Shown here: piece after piece, positions 35,023 to 43,759 of the stretch
Position numbering within the stretch: position 1 is the first letter of the stretch
Layout of the letters: each line of letters starts with the position of its first letter
Origin: Streptomyces sp. NBC_01231
GTDB lineage: Bacteria > Actinomycetota > Actinomycetes > Streptomycetales > Streptomycetaceae
Direction: 5' to 3'
NCBI GenBank assembly: GCA_035999765.1
Contig: CP108521.1
Span: 2,604,001 to 2,668,000 of the forward strand
DNA length: 64,000 nucleotides
Notes under the pieces: generated by a model
The model's input: only the letters and a program-made list of their open reading frames with translations
Told to the model about the DNA's origin: nothing
Database searches by the model: none
Position numbers and translations under genes: made by a program

Positions 35023-35901
35023 GTGGCGAACGACGGACCGGTCGAGCACGGCTACCCGCACCTGGAGACGGTGCGGGACGCCATCACCGCTTTGTACAAA
35101 CGGTTGTCGTACGACACCGTGCAGACGTTCGCGACCAGCGTGGTCCCCGCCGACGTGGCGTTCTGCGACACCGACGACCTGTATCTGGGGGCGCAGCGGG
35201 TGGCCCGCGAGCTGGTGCGGCACTACCGGCTGCCGGACGCGCGGCTGGTCGTGAGCTTCCGGGAGATGCGGCACGCGGCGAACGTCGAACTCACCGCCGG
35301 GCCGGAGTACTTCGTCGAGCTGAACGACCGGTTCCGCACCCATCGCCGGGACATCGGCGCGGCCCTCGCGCACGAGGTGATGCACGTCTATCTGCACCGC
35401 CTGGACCTGTCGTTCCCCGGCACCCGCGAGAACGAGATCCTCACGGACACGGCGGCGACCTACCTCGGTGCCGGCTGGCTGCTCCTCGACGCGTTCCGGC
35501 AGGACGCGGCGTCGTCGCAGAAGCTCGGGTATCTCACGCCGGAGGAGTTCGGTTACGTCCTCGCCAAGCGGGCCCTCGTCTTCGGTGAGGACCCCTCGGT
35601 GTGGTTCACCAGCCCGCAGGCCTACACGGCGTATGTGCGGGGCATGGCGCTGGCCCGGCAGGACGAGCAGCAGCCGCCGCTGACGGCGGCGGGGTGGACG
35701 GGGCGACGGCGCTACGCCCGCGACCGGCGCCACGCGCCCGGTCCGCAGCCGGGCGTCCCCTACGCCTTCACTCCCGACGGCGGTGGGCTGCGGGTGTCCT
35801 TCCCCTGTCCGACCTGCCATCAGCGGATCCGGGTGCCAGTGCGGGGGAGGGTACGGGCGCGGTGCGCGTTGTGCCGGACAGTGCTGGAGTGCGACACGTA
35901 G
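35023..35901 (+). CDS. HExxH metallopeptidase-like protein with C-terminal zinc ribbon
   Basis: A 292-residue protein of no family I can name. Residues 115-121 (LAHEVMH) hold an HExxH zinc motif in a helix, and ENEILTDTAATYLGAGW shortly after (about 136-152) provides an acidic third-ligand candidate, as in gluzincins. The last ~30 residues contain two CxxC pairs (CPTCHQRIRVPV, then CALCRTVLEC), a zinc ribbon. There is no signal peptide or membrane segment. I chose the GTG at 35023; it has only a weak ribosome site (GGGGG), so a different start is possible. It follows the beta-galactosidase by 143 bp. An M48-like or SprT-like role on proteins bound to nucleic acid is a guess. Confidence 0.7.
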   Translation: MANDGPVEHGYPHLETVRDAITALYKRLSYDTVQTFATSVVPADVAFCDTDDLYLGAQRVARELVRHYRLPDARLVVSFREMRHAANVELTAGPEYFVELNDRFRTHRRDIGAALAHEVMHVYLHRLDLSFPGTRENEILTDTAATYLGAGWLLLDAFRQDAASSQKLGYLTPEEFGYVLAKRALVFGEDPSVWFTSPQAYTAYVRGMALARQDEQQPPLTAAGWTGRRRYARDRRHAPGPQPGVPYAFTPDGGGLRVSFPCPTCHQRIRVPVRGRVRARCALCRTVLECDT

Positions 35902-35970
35902 GGTGCGCGGGCGAGGTCGAGCGGTGCAGCCCCGTGGGCTCGGGAACGAGTGGTCGGGAGCGGCGCCCGT

Positions 35971-36876
35971 TCAAGCCCCGTACACCGCGCCGGGCACCTC
36001 CGCCTCCGCCAGCAGTTTCAGCGTCGCCTCGCCCGCCTCCCCGGGGCTCCACCGCGTGCCCTTGTCAGCGGTGGGTCCCGGGCGCCAGCCCTCCATCACC
36101 GTGATCCGGCCGCCCTCCGCCTCGAAGACCCGTCCGGTGACCCCGGCGCTCGCCGGGGAGCCCAGCCAGACGACCAGGGGGGAGACGTTCTGGGGGGCCA
36201 TGGCGTCGAAGCCGGCGTCGGGCGCGGTCATGGTGTCGGCGAAGGTGCGTTCCGTCATCCGGGTCCGGGCCGCGGGCGCGATGGCGTTGACCTGGACGCC
36301 GTAGCGGCGCAGCTCTGCCGCGGCCACCAGGGTCAGTCCGATGATCCCGGCCTTCGCCGCGCTGTAGTTTCCCTGCCCCAGCGAGCCCAACAGCCCGGCT
36401 CCGCTGCTGGTGTTGACGATCCGCGCCTCGGGTGTGCGGCCCTCCTTGGTCTCGGCGCGCCAGTGTGCGGCGGCGTGCTTCAGGGGCAGGAAGTGGCCCT
36501 TCAGATGGACCCGAAGGACGGCGTCCCAGTCGTCCTCGTCGAGGTTGACGAGCATCCGGTCGCGCAGGAAGCCGGCGTTGTTGACGAGGGTGTCGAGACG
36601 GCCGTACGTCTCCACGGCGGTCGCCACCAGGGACGCCGCCCCCTCGCTCGCGGCGATGTCGCCGCCGTGCGCGACCGCCTCACCGCCGGCCGCGCGGATC
36701 TCCGCCGCCACCCGTTCGGCCGGGCTGTCGGCGCCGGGGGTGCCATCCAGTCCGACGCCGAGGTCGTTGACGACGAGGCGGGCGCCCTCGGCGGCGAACG
36801 CCAGGGCGTGGGCGCGGCCGAGTCCGCGGCCGGCGCCGGTGACGACGACGACCCGTCCGTCACACAGTCCGCTCAT
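35971..36876 (-). CDS. SDR oxidoreductase of the steroid-ring cluster (Rv3548c-like)
   Basis: A 301-residue short-chain dehydrogenase. The cofactor motif is VVVVTGAGRGLGRAHALAFA, with Asp at the end of strand two (VVNDLGVGLDG) and the insertion after it typical of (3R)-hydroxyacyl-CoA dehydrogenases; NNAG, the Ser of IVNTSSGAG and YSAAKAG complete the active site. By position (outermost gene, leftward) and length (about 300) it corresponds to Rv3548c in the M. tuberculosis KstR2 regulon. It is probably a hydroxyacyl-CoA dehydrogenase in steroid C/D-ring breakdown, but the exact reaction is not known to me. It starts 1 base after the stop of the other SDR, in one transcript. Confidence 0.8.
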   Translation of the reverse strand: MSGLCDGRVVVVTGAGRGLGRAHALAFAAEGARLVVNDLGVGLDGTPGADSPAERVAAEIRAAGGEAVAHGGDIAASEGAASLVATAVETYGRLDTLVNNAGFLRDRMLVNLDEDDWDAVLRVHLKGHFLPLKHAAAHWRAETKEGRTPEARIVNTSSGAGLLGSLGQGNYSAAKAGIIGLTLVAAAELRRYGVQVNAIAPAARTRMTERTFADTMTAPDAGFDAMAPQNVSPLVVWLGSPASAGVTGRVFEAEGGRITVMEGWRPGPTADKGTRWSPGEAGEATLKLLAEAEVPGAVYGA

Positions 36877-36877
36877 C

Positions 36878-37618
<741 letters not shown>

Positions 37619-37637
37619 TCACCGCTACCCTTCACCT

Positions 37638-37651
37638 AACAAACGTTTGGT
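37638..37651. promoter_or_regulatory. KstR2-like operator 1
   Basis: AACAAACGTTTGGT, a near-perfect palindrome in the 54-bp gap between the divergent SDR and echA20 genes. It matches the KstR2 consensus AnCAAGnnCTTGnT at all fixed positions except one symmetrical pair (A for G, T for C). Read with site 2 (43717-43730), both share CAAAC at the core. Confidence 0.65.
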
Positions 37652-37672
37652 GGAAAGGTAGCTGATGCGCCC

Positions 37673-38431
37673 ATGGGTGTCTCCACCTCGTCCCCGGAAA
37701 AGGGGCCCGGAAATAGCGGAATCGCCGTCGTCACGGTCGACTTCCCGCCGGTGAACGCGCTGCCGGTGGACGGCTGGTTCGCGCTGGCCGACGCCGTGCG
37801 CACGGCCGGCCGTGAGCCGGAGGTCCGGTGCGTGGTGCTGGCAGCGGAGGGGCGCGGCTTCAACGCGGGCGTGGACATCAAGGAGATCCAGGCACGTGGG
37901 CACGGTGCGCTGCTCGGCGCCAACTCCGGCTGCGCGGAGGCTTTCGCGGCGGTGTACGAGTGCGAGGTGCCGGTGGTGGCGGCGGTGCAGGGCTTCTGCC
38001 TGGGCGGCGGCATCGGTCTCGTCGGCAACGCGGACGCGATCGTGGCGAGCGAGGACGCCGCCTTCGGACTGCCCGAGCTGGACCGGGGGGCGCTGGGTGC
38101 GGCCACCCACCTGTCCCGGCTGGTCCCCCAGCACCTGATGCGGGCGCTGTACTACACCTCCCGCACGGCGACCGCGGCCGAGCTGCATGCGCACGGCTCG
38201 GTGTGGCGGGTGGTGCCGCGTGAGCAACTGCACGCGGCCGCACTGGAGTTGGCACGTGAGATCGCCGCGAAGGACGGCAGTCTGCTCCGGCTGGCGAAGG
38301 CCGCCATCAACGGCATCGACCCCGTGGACGTGCGGCGCAGCTACCGCTTCGAGCAGGGCTTCACCTTCGAGGCCAACCTCAGCGGCGTGGCCGACCGCGT
38401 CCGCGACAACTTCCGGAAGGAAGGTGCGTAG
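37673..38431 (+). CDS. echA20: Enoyl-CoA hydratase family ring hydrolase (EchA20-like)
   Basis: A 252-residue crotonase-fold protein. VCAB-type crotonase motifs are visible: CVVLAAEGRGFNAGVDIKE, then VAAVQGFCLGGGIGLVGNAD with the oxyanion Gly-Gly, and the acidic FGLPELDRGALG. In mycobacteria EchA20 hydrolyses the C ring-derived CoA ester (HIEC-CoA) after the KstR2-regulon SDR and acyl-CoA dehydrogenase steps. Here it is the first gene of the rightward operon with ipdA, ipdB and ipdC, and the operator-like palindrome lies about 20 bp before it. ATG at 37673. The stop abuts the GTG of ipdA. Confidence 0.82.
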   Translation: MGVSTSSPEKGPGNSGIAVVTVDFPPVNALPVDGWFALADAVRTAGREPEVRCVVLAAEGRGFNAGVDIKEIQARGHGALLGANSGCAEAFAAVYECEVPVVAAVQGFCLGGGIGLVGNADAIVASEDAAFGLPELDRGALGAATHLSRLVPQHLMRALYYTSRTATAAELHAHGSVWRVVPREQLHAAALELAREIAAKDGSLLRLAKAAINGIDPVDVRRSYRFEQGFTFEANLSGVADRVRDNFRKEGA

Positions 38432-39268
38432 GTGAGCGACAAGACGATGACCGCCGACGAGGCCGTCTCCCGGCTGGCGAGCGGCATGACCCTCGGCATC
38501 GGCGGCTGGGGCTCACGGCGCAAGCCGATGGCCCTGGTCAGAGCGCTGCTCCGGTCGGACATCACCGACCTGACCGTCATCTCGTACGGCGGTCCGGACG
38601 TCGGCATGCTGGCCGCCGCCGGACGGATCCGCAAGCTGGTCACCGCGTTCGTCACCCTCGACTCCATCCCTCTCGAGCCGCACTACCGGGCGGCCCGGGA
38701 GCGCGGCTCGCTCGACCTGACGGAGATCGACGAGGCGATGTTCCTGTGGGGCCTGCACGCGGCCGCGAACCGGCTGCCCTTCCTGCCGGTGCGGGCCGGG
38801 ATCGGCTCGGACGTGATGCGGGTCAACCCGGGCCTGCGGACGGTGACTTCGCCGTACGACGACGGGGAGACGTTCGTGGCGATGCCGGCGCTGCGGATGG
38901 ACGCCGCCCTGGTGCACATGAGCCGCGCGGACCGGCAGGGCAACGGCCAGTACCTCGGCCCGGACCCGTACTTCGACGACCTGTTCTGCGAGGCGGCGGA
39001 CACCGCGTACATGTCCTGCGAGCGGCTCGTGGACACGGCCGAGCTGACGAAGGAGGCCGCGCCCCAGACCCTGCTGGTCAAACGCCACACGGTCACGGGC
39101 GTGGTCGAGGCCCCGAACGGCGCCCACTTCACGTCCTGCGCCCCCGACTACGACCGGGACGAGGCGTTCCAGAAGCGGTACGCGACCACGCCGTGGGCTC
39201 AGTTCGCGGCGCGGTTTCTCGACGGGGACGAACAGGCCTACCAGTCGGCCGTCAGGGAGGAGACATGA
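38432..39268 (+). CDS. ipdA: CoA-transferase-family hydrolase subunit alpha (IpdA-like)
   Basis: A 278-residue class I CoA-transferase alpha subunit with GTG start immediately after echA20. The glycine-rich loop GMTLGIGGWGSRRKPMALVR and VISYGGPDVGMLAAAGRIRK are typical. In mycobacteria IpdA and IpdB form a heteromer that opens the last steroid ring by hydrolysing a carbon-carbon bond in COCHEA-CoA, rather than transferring CoA. Its stop overlaps the ATG of ipdB by 4 bases, in keeping with an obligate pair. Confidence 0.85.
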   Translation: MSDKTMTADEAVSRLASGMTLGIGGWGSRRKPMALVRALLRSDITDLTVISYGGPDVGMLAAAGRIRKLVTAFVTLDSIPLEPHYRAARERGSLDLTEIDEAMFLWGLHAAANRLPFLPVRAGIGSDVMRVNPGLRTVTSPYDDGETFVAMPALRMDAALVHMSRADRQGNGQYLGPDPYFDDLFCEAADTAYMSCERLVDTAELTKEAAPQTLLVKRHTVTGVVEAPNGAHFTSCAPDYDRDEAFQKRYATTPWAQFAARFLDGDEQAYQSAVREET

Positions 39269-40008
39269 GCGCCGTCACCCGCGCCGAGTACTGCGTGATC
39301 GCCTGCGCGGAGGCCTGGCGGGACGCGGGCGAGATCCTGGCGAGCCCCATGGGCGTGATCCCGTCCATCGGCGCCCGGCTGGCCCGCCGCACCTTCGCGC
39401 CGGATCTGCTGCTGACCGACGGCGAGGCGATGCTCGTCGGCCCGGACGGCACCGTCGAGGGCTGGTTGCCGTACCGGCAGCACCTCACCCTGGTCGCCGG
39501 CGGACGCCGGCACGTGATGATGGGCGCGAGCCAGATCGACCGGTACGGCAACCAGAACATCTCTTGCATCGGCGACTGGGCGAGGCCGCAGCGGCAGCTG
39601 CTGGGGGTGCGGGGAGCATCGGTCAACACCCTGAACAATCCGACCAGTTACTGGGTTCCCAGGCACTCCCGGCGGGTCTTCGTCGAGCGCGTCGACATGG
39701 TGTGCGGGGTGGGGTACGACCGTGCCGCCGAGCATCCGGGGTCGGCCCGCTTCCACCGCGTCCCGCGGGTCGTCTCCGACCTCGGTGTCTTCGACTTCGC
39801 CACCCCCGACCACGCGATGCGGCTGGCCTCGCTGCACCCCGGCGTCACCGTGGACCAGGTCAGGGAGGCGACCGGCTTCGCACCGGCCGTCCCGGACGAG
39901 GTGCCGTACACCCGCGATCCGACGCCCGAGGAGCTGGCGTTGATCCGCGAGGTGATCGATCCGGCGGGTGCCCGCACTCGTGAGGTGCCGGACCGGGAGG
40001 ACGGCTGA
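39265..40008 (+). CDS. ipdB: CoA-transferase-family hydrolase subunit beta (IpdB-like)
   Basis: A 247-residue beta subunit partner of IpdA. It begins SAVTRAEYCVIACAEAWRDA and has GVIPSIGARLARRTFAPDLL, QIDRYGNQNISC and VDMVCGVGYDRAA. In the place where true class I CoA transferases carry a Ser-Glu-Asn-Gly motif it has LLTDGEAMLVGP, which fits the ring-opening hydrolase variant rather than a transferase. The ATG at 39265 is preceded by GGAGGAG and overlaps the ipdA stop. The stop overlaps the ATG of ipdC by 1 base. Confidence 0.85.
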   Translation: MSAVTRAEYCVIACAEAWRDAGEILASPMGVIPSIGARLARRTFAPDLLLTDGEAMLVGPDGTVEGWLPYRQHLTLVAGGRRHVMMGASQIDRYGNQNISCIGDWARPQRQLLGVRGASVNTLNNPTSYWVPRHSRRVFVERVDMVCGVGYDRAAEHPGSARFHRVPRVVSDLGVFDFATPDHAMRLASLHPGVTVDQVREATGFAPAVPDEVPYTRDPTPEELALIREVIDPAGARTREVPDREDG

Positions 40009-41057
40009 TGGAGACCGCACTGACCCGGCTGGTCGGCGTCCGGTATCCGATCGTGCAGACCGGGATGGGCTGGGTGGCGGGCCCCCGCCTGGTCGCGGCG
40101 ACGGCCGGCGCGGGGGCGCTGGGGATCCTGGCGTCCGCGACGATGACCCTCGACCAGCTGCGGGAGGCGATCCGTGAGGTGGCGGCCCGCACGGACGCGC
40201 CCTTCGGGGTCAATCTCCGGGCCGACGCGGCCGACGCCGGCGACCGGGTGCGGATCATGATCGAGGAGGGGGTGCGGGTCGCGTCCTTCGCCCTCGCTCC
40301 GTCTCCCGAGCTGATCGCCGCGCTGAAGGAGGCGGGGGTCGTCGTCATCCCCTCCGTCGGCGCCCGGCGGCACGCCGAGAAGGTCGCCGGGTGGGGCGCG
40401 GACGCGGTGATCGTGCAGGGCGGCGAGGGCGGCGGACACACCGGGGACGTGGCGACGACGGTGCTGCTGCCGCAGGTGGTCGACGCGGTCGGCATACCGG
40501 TCGTGGCGGCGGGCGGCTTCTTCGACGGGCGGGGCCTGGTCGCGGCGCTGGCCTACGGCGCGGCCGGTGTGGCCATGGGCACCCGCTTCCTGCTGACCTC
40601 GGACTCGACGGTGCCGGACGTGGTGAAGGCTCGGTATCTGGCGGCGACGGTGCGGGACGTGACGGTGACGCGGGCGGTGGACGGCCTGCCGCACCGGATG
40701 CTGCGCACGGAACTGGTCGACGCCCTGGAGTCCTCCGGCCGCACACGCACGCTGCTGCGCTCCGTGCGCCGGGCGGCCGGCTTCCGCAGTCTGTCCGGGC
40801 TCACCTGGCGGGAGCTGATCCGCGACGGCCTCGCCATGAAGCACGGCAAGGACCTGACCTGGAGCCAGGTCCTTCTAGCCGCGAACACGCCGATGCTGCT
40901 GAAGTCGGCGATGGTGGACGGCCGTACCGATCTCGGTGTCATGGCGTCCGGGCAGGTCGCCGGGGTGATCGACGACCTGCCGTCGTGCGCGGAGCTGGTG
41001 GAACAGATCATGAAGGAGGCTCAGGAGGTACGGGAGCGGCTGAGAACCGCTCCCTGA
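40008..41057 (+). CDS. ipdC: Nitronate monooxygenase-like flavoenzyme (IpdC-like)
   Basis: A 349-residue flavin-dependent TIM-barrel protein of the nitronate monooxygenase/2-nitropropane dioxygenase group: YPIVQTGMGWVAGPRLVAAT, PFGVNLRADA, WGADAVIVQGGEGGGHTGDV (FMN loop), AAGGFFDGRGLVAALAYGAA and MGTRFLLTSDS. In steroid degraders IpdC acts as a CoA-thioester reductase in the HIP pathway. It is the last gene of the rightward operon. The stop is 2 bases from the stop of the convergent fadA6. Confidence 0.82.
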   Translation: METALTRLVGVRYPIVQTGMGWVAGPRLVAATAGAGALGILASATMTLDQLREAIREVAARTDAPFGVNLRADAADAGDRVRIMIEEGVRVASFALAPSPELIAALKEAGVVVIPSVGARRHAEKVAGWGADAVIVQGGEGGGHTGDVATTVLLPQVVDAVGIPVVAAGGFFDGRGLVAALAYGAAGVAMGTRFLLTSDSTVPDVVKARYLAATVRDVTVTRAVDGLPHRMLRTELVDALESSGRTRTLLRSVRRAAGFRSLSGLTWRELIRDGLAMKHGKDLTWSQVLLAANTPMLLKSAMVDGRTDLGVMASGQVAGVIDDLPSCAELVEQIMKEAQEVRERLRTAP

Positions 41058-41059
41058 GC

Positions 41060-42217
41060 TCACACCCTCTCGATGATCGTCACGTTCGCCTGTCCGCCGC
41101 CCTCGCACATCGTCTGGAGGCCGAACCGGCCGCCGGTGCGCTCCAGTTCGTGCAGCAGGGTCGTCATGAGCTTGACGCCCGTCGCGCCCAGGGGATGCCC
41201 GAGAGCGATCGCACCACCGTTGACGTTGACCTTCTCCGGATCCGCGCCCGTCTCCTTCAGCCAGGCCAGCACGACCGGCGCGAAGGCCTCGTTGATCTCG
41301 ACGAGGTCGATGTCGTCGATCGACAGGCCGGTCTTCTTCAGGGCGTGGGCGGTGGCCGGTATCGGCGCGGTCAGCATGCGGATCGGGTCCTCGCCGCGCA
41401 CGGACAGATGGTGCACGCGCGCGCGGGGCCGCAGCCCGTGTTCACGCACTGCCCGCTCCGAGGCGAGCAGCATGGCCGCCGACCCGTCGGAGACCTGCGA
41501 GGAGCAGGCCGCGGTGACGGTGCCGCCGTCGATGACCGGCTTGAGCCCGGCCATCTTCTCCAGCGAGGTGTCCCGGCGCGGCCCCTCGTCGACGCCGACC
41601 TGGCCGTACGCCACGACCTCCCGCTCGAACCGCCCCTCGTCGACCGCCCTCAGCGCCCGCCGGTGCGAGCGCAGCGCGAACTCCTCCTGGTCCTGCCTGC
41701 TGATCCCCCACTTCGCGGCGATCATCTCGGCGCCCGCGAACTGGTTCACCGGCCGGTCCCCGTACCGCGCCCGCCAGCCCTCGCTGCCCGCGAACGGGCC
41801 CTGGGTGAAGCCGAGCGGCTCGGCGGCCTGCCGGGTGGCGAAGGCGATCGGGATCTGCGACATGTTCTGCACGCCGCCCGCGACGACCAGGTCCTGTGTC
41901 CCGGACAGCACGCCCTGCGCGGCGAAGTGCACGGCCTGCTGCGAGGATCCGCACTGCCGGTCCACCGTCACCCCCGGCACCTCCTCGGGCAGCCCGGCCG
42001 CCAGCCAGCAGGTCCGCGCGATGTCCCCGGCCTGCGGCCCCACGGCGTCGAGGCAGCCGAACACGACGTCCTCCACGGCGGCCGGGTCCACGTCGGCCCG
42101 CGCGACCAGTTCCTTGAGCACATGCGCTCCCAGGTCGGCCGGGTGGACCCCGCTCAGTCCTCCCCCGCGCCGCCCGACGGGCGTACGGACCGCTTCGACG
42201 ATGTAGGCCTCGGCCAT
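41060..42217 (-). CDS. fadA6: Thiolase (FadA6-like)
   Basis: A 385-residue acetyl-CoA acetyltransferase. The nucleophilic Cys lies in VTVDRQCGSSQQAVHFA (about residue 86), followed by VVAGGVQNMSQIP, the His-containing NVNGGAIALGHPLGATG and the second Cys in TMCEGGGQANVTI. FadA6 releases acetyl-CoA at the end of steroid C/D-ring breakdown. ATG at 42217 (MAEAYIVEAVRTPVGRRGGG) has AGGGAGTT in the space before it. It is the last gene of the leftward ipdF-kstR2-fadA6 unit, 35 bp after kstR2. Confidence 0.88.
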   Translation of the reverse strand: MAEAYIVEAVRTPVGRRGGGLSGVHPADLGAHVLKELVARADVDPAAVEDVVFGCLDAVGPQAGDIARTCWLAAGLPEEVPGVTVDRQCGSSQQAVHFAAQGVLSGTQDLVVAGGVQNMSQIPIAFATRQAAEPLGFTQGPFAGSEGWRARYGDRPVNQFAGAEMIAAKWGISRQDQEEFALRSHRRALRAVDEGRFEREVVAYGQVGVDEGPRRDTSLEKMAGLKPVIDGGTVTAACSSQVSDGSAAMLLASERAVREHGLRPRARVHHLSVRGEDPIRMLTAPIPATAHALKKTGLSIDDIDLVEINEAFAPVVLAWLKETGADPEKVNVNGGAIALGHPLGATGVKLMTTLLHELERTGGRFGLQTMCEGGGQANVTIIERV

Positions 42218-42252
42218 GACAACTCCCTCACAGGAAAGGGCATACGAAAGGG

Positions 42253-42888
42253 CTATGCGCGTACGGCGATCCCGTCCAGCACCATCGACAGGTACTGCCG
42301 GGCGATCTCCTCCGGGCTGTGCTGTCCGCCGGGCCGGTACCAGGACGCGGCGACCCACACGGTGTCGCGCACGAACCGGTAGGTGAGGCGGACGTCGAGG
42401 TCGGACCGGAACACCTCGGCGGCGACCCCGCGCTCCAGCGTGGACAGCCACGCCTTCTCGAACCTGCGCTGCGACTCGGCGAGGAACGCGAACCGTTCCT
42501 GCGCGACGAGTTGCTTGCTCTCCTTCTGGTAGATCGCGACGGCGGCGCGATGCCGGTCGATCTCCCGGAACGACTCGGTGACCAGGGCTTCGAGGGTTTC
42601 GCGCGGGCCGAACTCGGCGCCCAGGACGGTGTCGTAGCCGTCCCAGAGCTCGTCGAGGAAGGTCCGCAGGATCTCCTCCAGCATCGATTCCTTGGAGTCG
42701 AAGTGGTAGTAGAGGCTGCCCGCGAGCATGCCCGCGTGGTCCGCGATCTTGCGCACGGTGGTCGCGTTGTAGCCCTGGTCGGCGAAGACCTCGGCGGCGG
42801 TGTCAAGGAGTTCACGGCGGCGGGCCCGAGGGGCGGCGGGCGCGGGTTTCCTGGCGGCGGTCACCTGGGGCTTCTTCTTGGTCGGCAC
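42253..42888 (-). CDS. kstR2: TetR-family repressor (KstR2-like)
   Basis: A 211-residue TetR regulator. The HTH lies at about residues 30-60: FADQGYNATTVRKIADHAG, then LAGSLYYHFDSKESML. The C-terminal ligand domain includes ESFREIDRHRAAVAIYQKES and ends near QYLSMVLDGIAVRA. I chose the GTG at 42888; the next good start upstream is out of frame. A Lys/Pro/Ala-rich N-terminus (PTKKKPQVTAARKPAPAA) precedes the HTH. Its place in the cluster (between ipdF and fadA6, same strand) is the same as KstR2 (Rv3557c), which senses HIP-CoA and represses the whole set. The two palindromes in the divergent gaps are its likely operators. Confidence 0.82.
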   Translation of the reverse strand: MPTKKKPQVTAARKPAPAAPRARRRELLDTAAEVFADQGYNATTVRKIADHAGMLAGSLYYHFDSKESMLEEILRTFLDELWDGYDTVLGAEFGPRETLEALVTESFREIDRHRAAVAIYQKESKQLVAQERFAFLAESQRRFEKAWLSTLERGVAAEVFRSDLDVRLTYRFVRDTVWVAASWYRPGGQHSPEEIARQYLSMVLDGIAVRA

Positions 42889-42914
42889 GGGTCCATTGTG
42901 GTCTCCCCCGCTCG

Positions 42915-43700
42915 TCAGGCGTGCTGACTGCTGACGGAGACGACCTCTCCGGTCAGGTACGAGGAGTAGCCCGACGCCAGGAACACGATCACGTTGGCCA
43001 CCTCCCAGGGTTCGGCGTGCCGCCCGAAGGCCTCGCGCCGCGTCAGCTCCGCCAGCAGTTCGGGAGAGGTCACCTTCACCAGGTGCGGATGCATGGCGAG
43101 GCTGGGCGAGACGGCGTTGACGCGCACCCCGAACTCGGCCGCCTCGATGGCCGCGCACCGGGTCAGTGCCATCACGCCCGCCTTCGCGGCGGCGTAGTGC
43201 GCCTGTCCGGCCTGGGCGCGCCAGCCGACGACGGAGGCGTTGTTGACGATCACGCCGCCGGTGTCCCTCATCCGCCGAAGGGCGGCCCTCATGCATCGGA
43301 ACGTGCCGTTCAGCGTCACGTCCAGGACGCGCGACCACTGTTCGTCGGTCATGTCGACGAGAGCGGACGTGCCGCCGAGGCCGGCGTTGTTGACGACCAC
43401 GTCCAGTCGTCCGTGCTCTCGCAGTGCCTCGTCGAACAGCTCCCGCACCTGGCCCTCGTCGGTGACGTCGCACGGCATCGCGGACACCTGTTCCGCGCCG
43501 AACTCGTCGGCCAGCCGGGCCTGGTACTCCTTCAGCCGCCGCGCGTGGGTGTCGCTGAGCAGCACCCGCGCGCCCTCCTCCAGGAAGCGGCGGGCGGTAG
43601 CGCCGCCGATCCCGGCGCCCGCGGCGGCCGTGATGACGGCGGTACGTCCGCTCAGCAGCCCGTGCCCGGGCACGTACTCCGGAGTCTCGACGCCTGTCAT
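42915..43700 (-). CDS. ipdF: SDR dehydrogenase (IpdF-like)
   Basis: A 261-residue short-chain dehydrogenase: TAVITAAAGAGIGGATARRF for NAD(P), MPCDVTDEGQ, VVVNNAGLGG, the Ser of VNNASVVGWRA, and YAAAKAGVMALTR. The N-terminal extension PEYVPGHGLLSGRT is typical of IpdF, which oxidises 5-OH-HIP-CoA in mycobacteria (Rv3559c). It is the first gene of the leftward unit under operator 2 and is 26 bp upstream of kstR2. Confidence 0.82.
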   Translation of the reverse strand: MTGVETPEYVPGHGLLSGRTAVITAAAGAGIGGATARRFLEEGARVLLSDTHARRLKEYQARLADEFGAEQVSAMPCDVTDEGQVRELFDEALREHGRLDVVVNNAGLGGTSALVDMTDEQWSRVLDVTLNGTFRCMRAALRRMRDTGGVIVNNASVVGWRAQAGQAHYAAAKAGVMALTRCAAIEAAEFGVRVNAVSPSLAMHPHLVKVTSPELLAELTRREAFGRHAEPWEVANVIVFLASGYSSYLTGEVVSVSSQHA

Positions 43701-43716
43701 AGGGCCACGCTAACCT

Positions 43717-43730
43717 ACCAAACACTTGTT
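43717..43730. promoter_or_regulatory. KstR2-like operator 2
   Basis: ACCAAACACTTGTT, within the longer palindrome CCTACCAAACACTTGTTAGG (43714-43733), in the 59-bp gap between ipdF and the acyl-CoA dehydrogenase genes. It fits the consensus AnCAAGnnCTTGnT with a single mismatch (A for the first G). Confidence 0.75.
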
Positions 43731-43759
43731 AGGGAAGTGCCGTCGAAGGGCTGCCGCCG

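Noticed and set aside
38432..40008. Ordinary acetate/3-oxoacid CoA-transferase
   Set aside because: Gene order and lack of the Ser-Glu-Asn-Gly motif in the beta subunit fit the IpdAB ring-opening hydrolase better.
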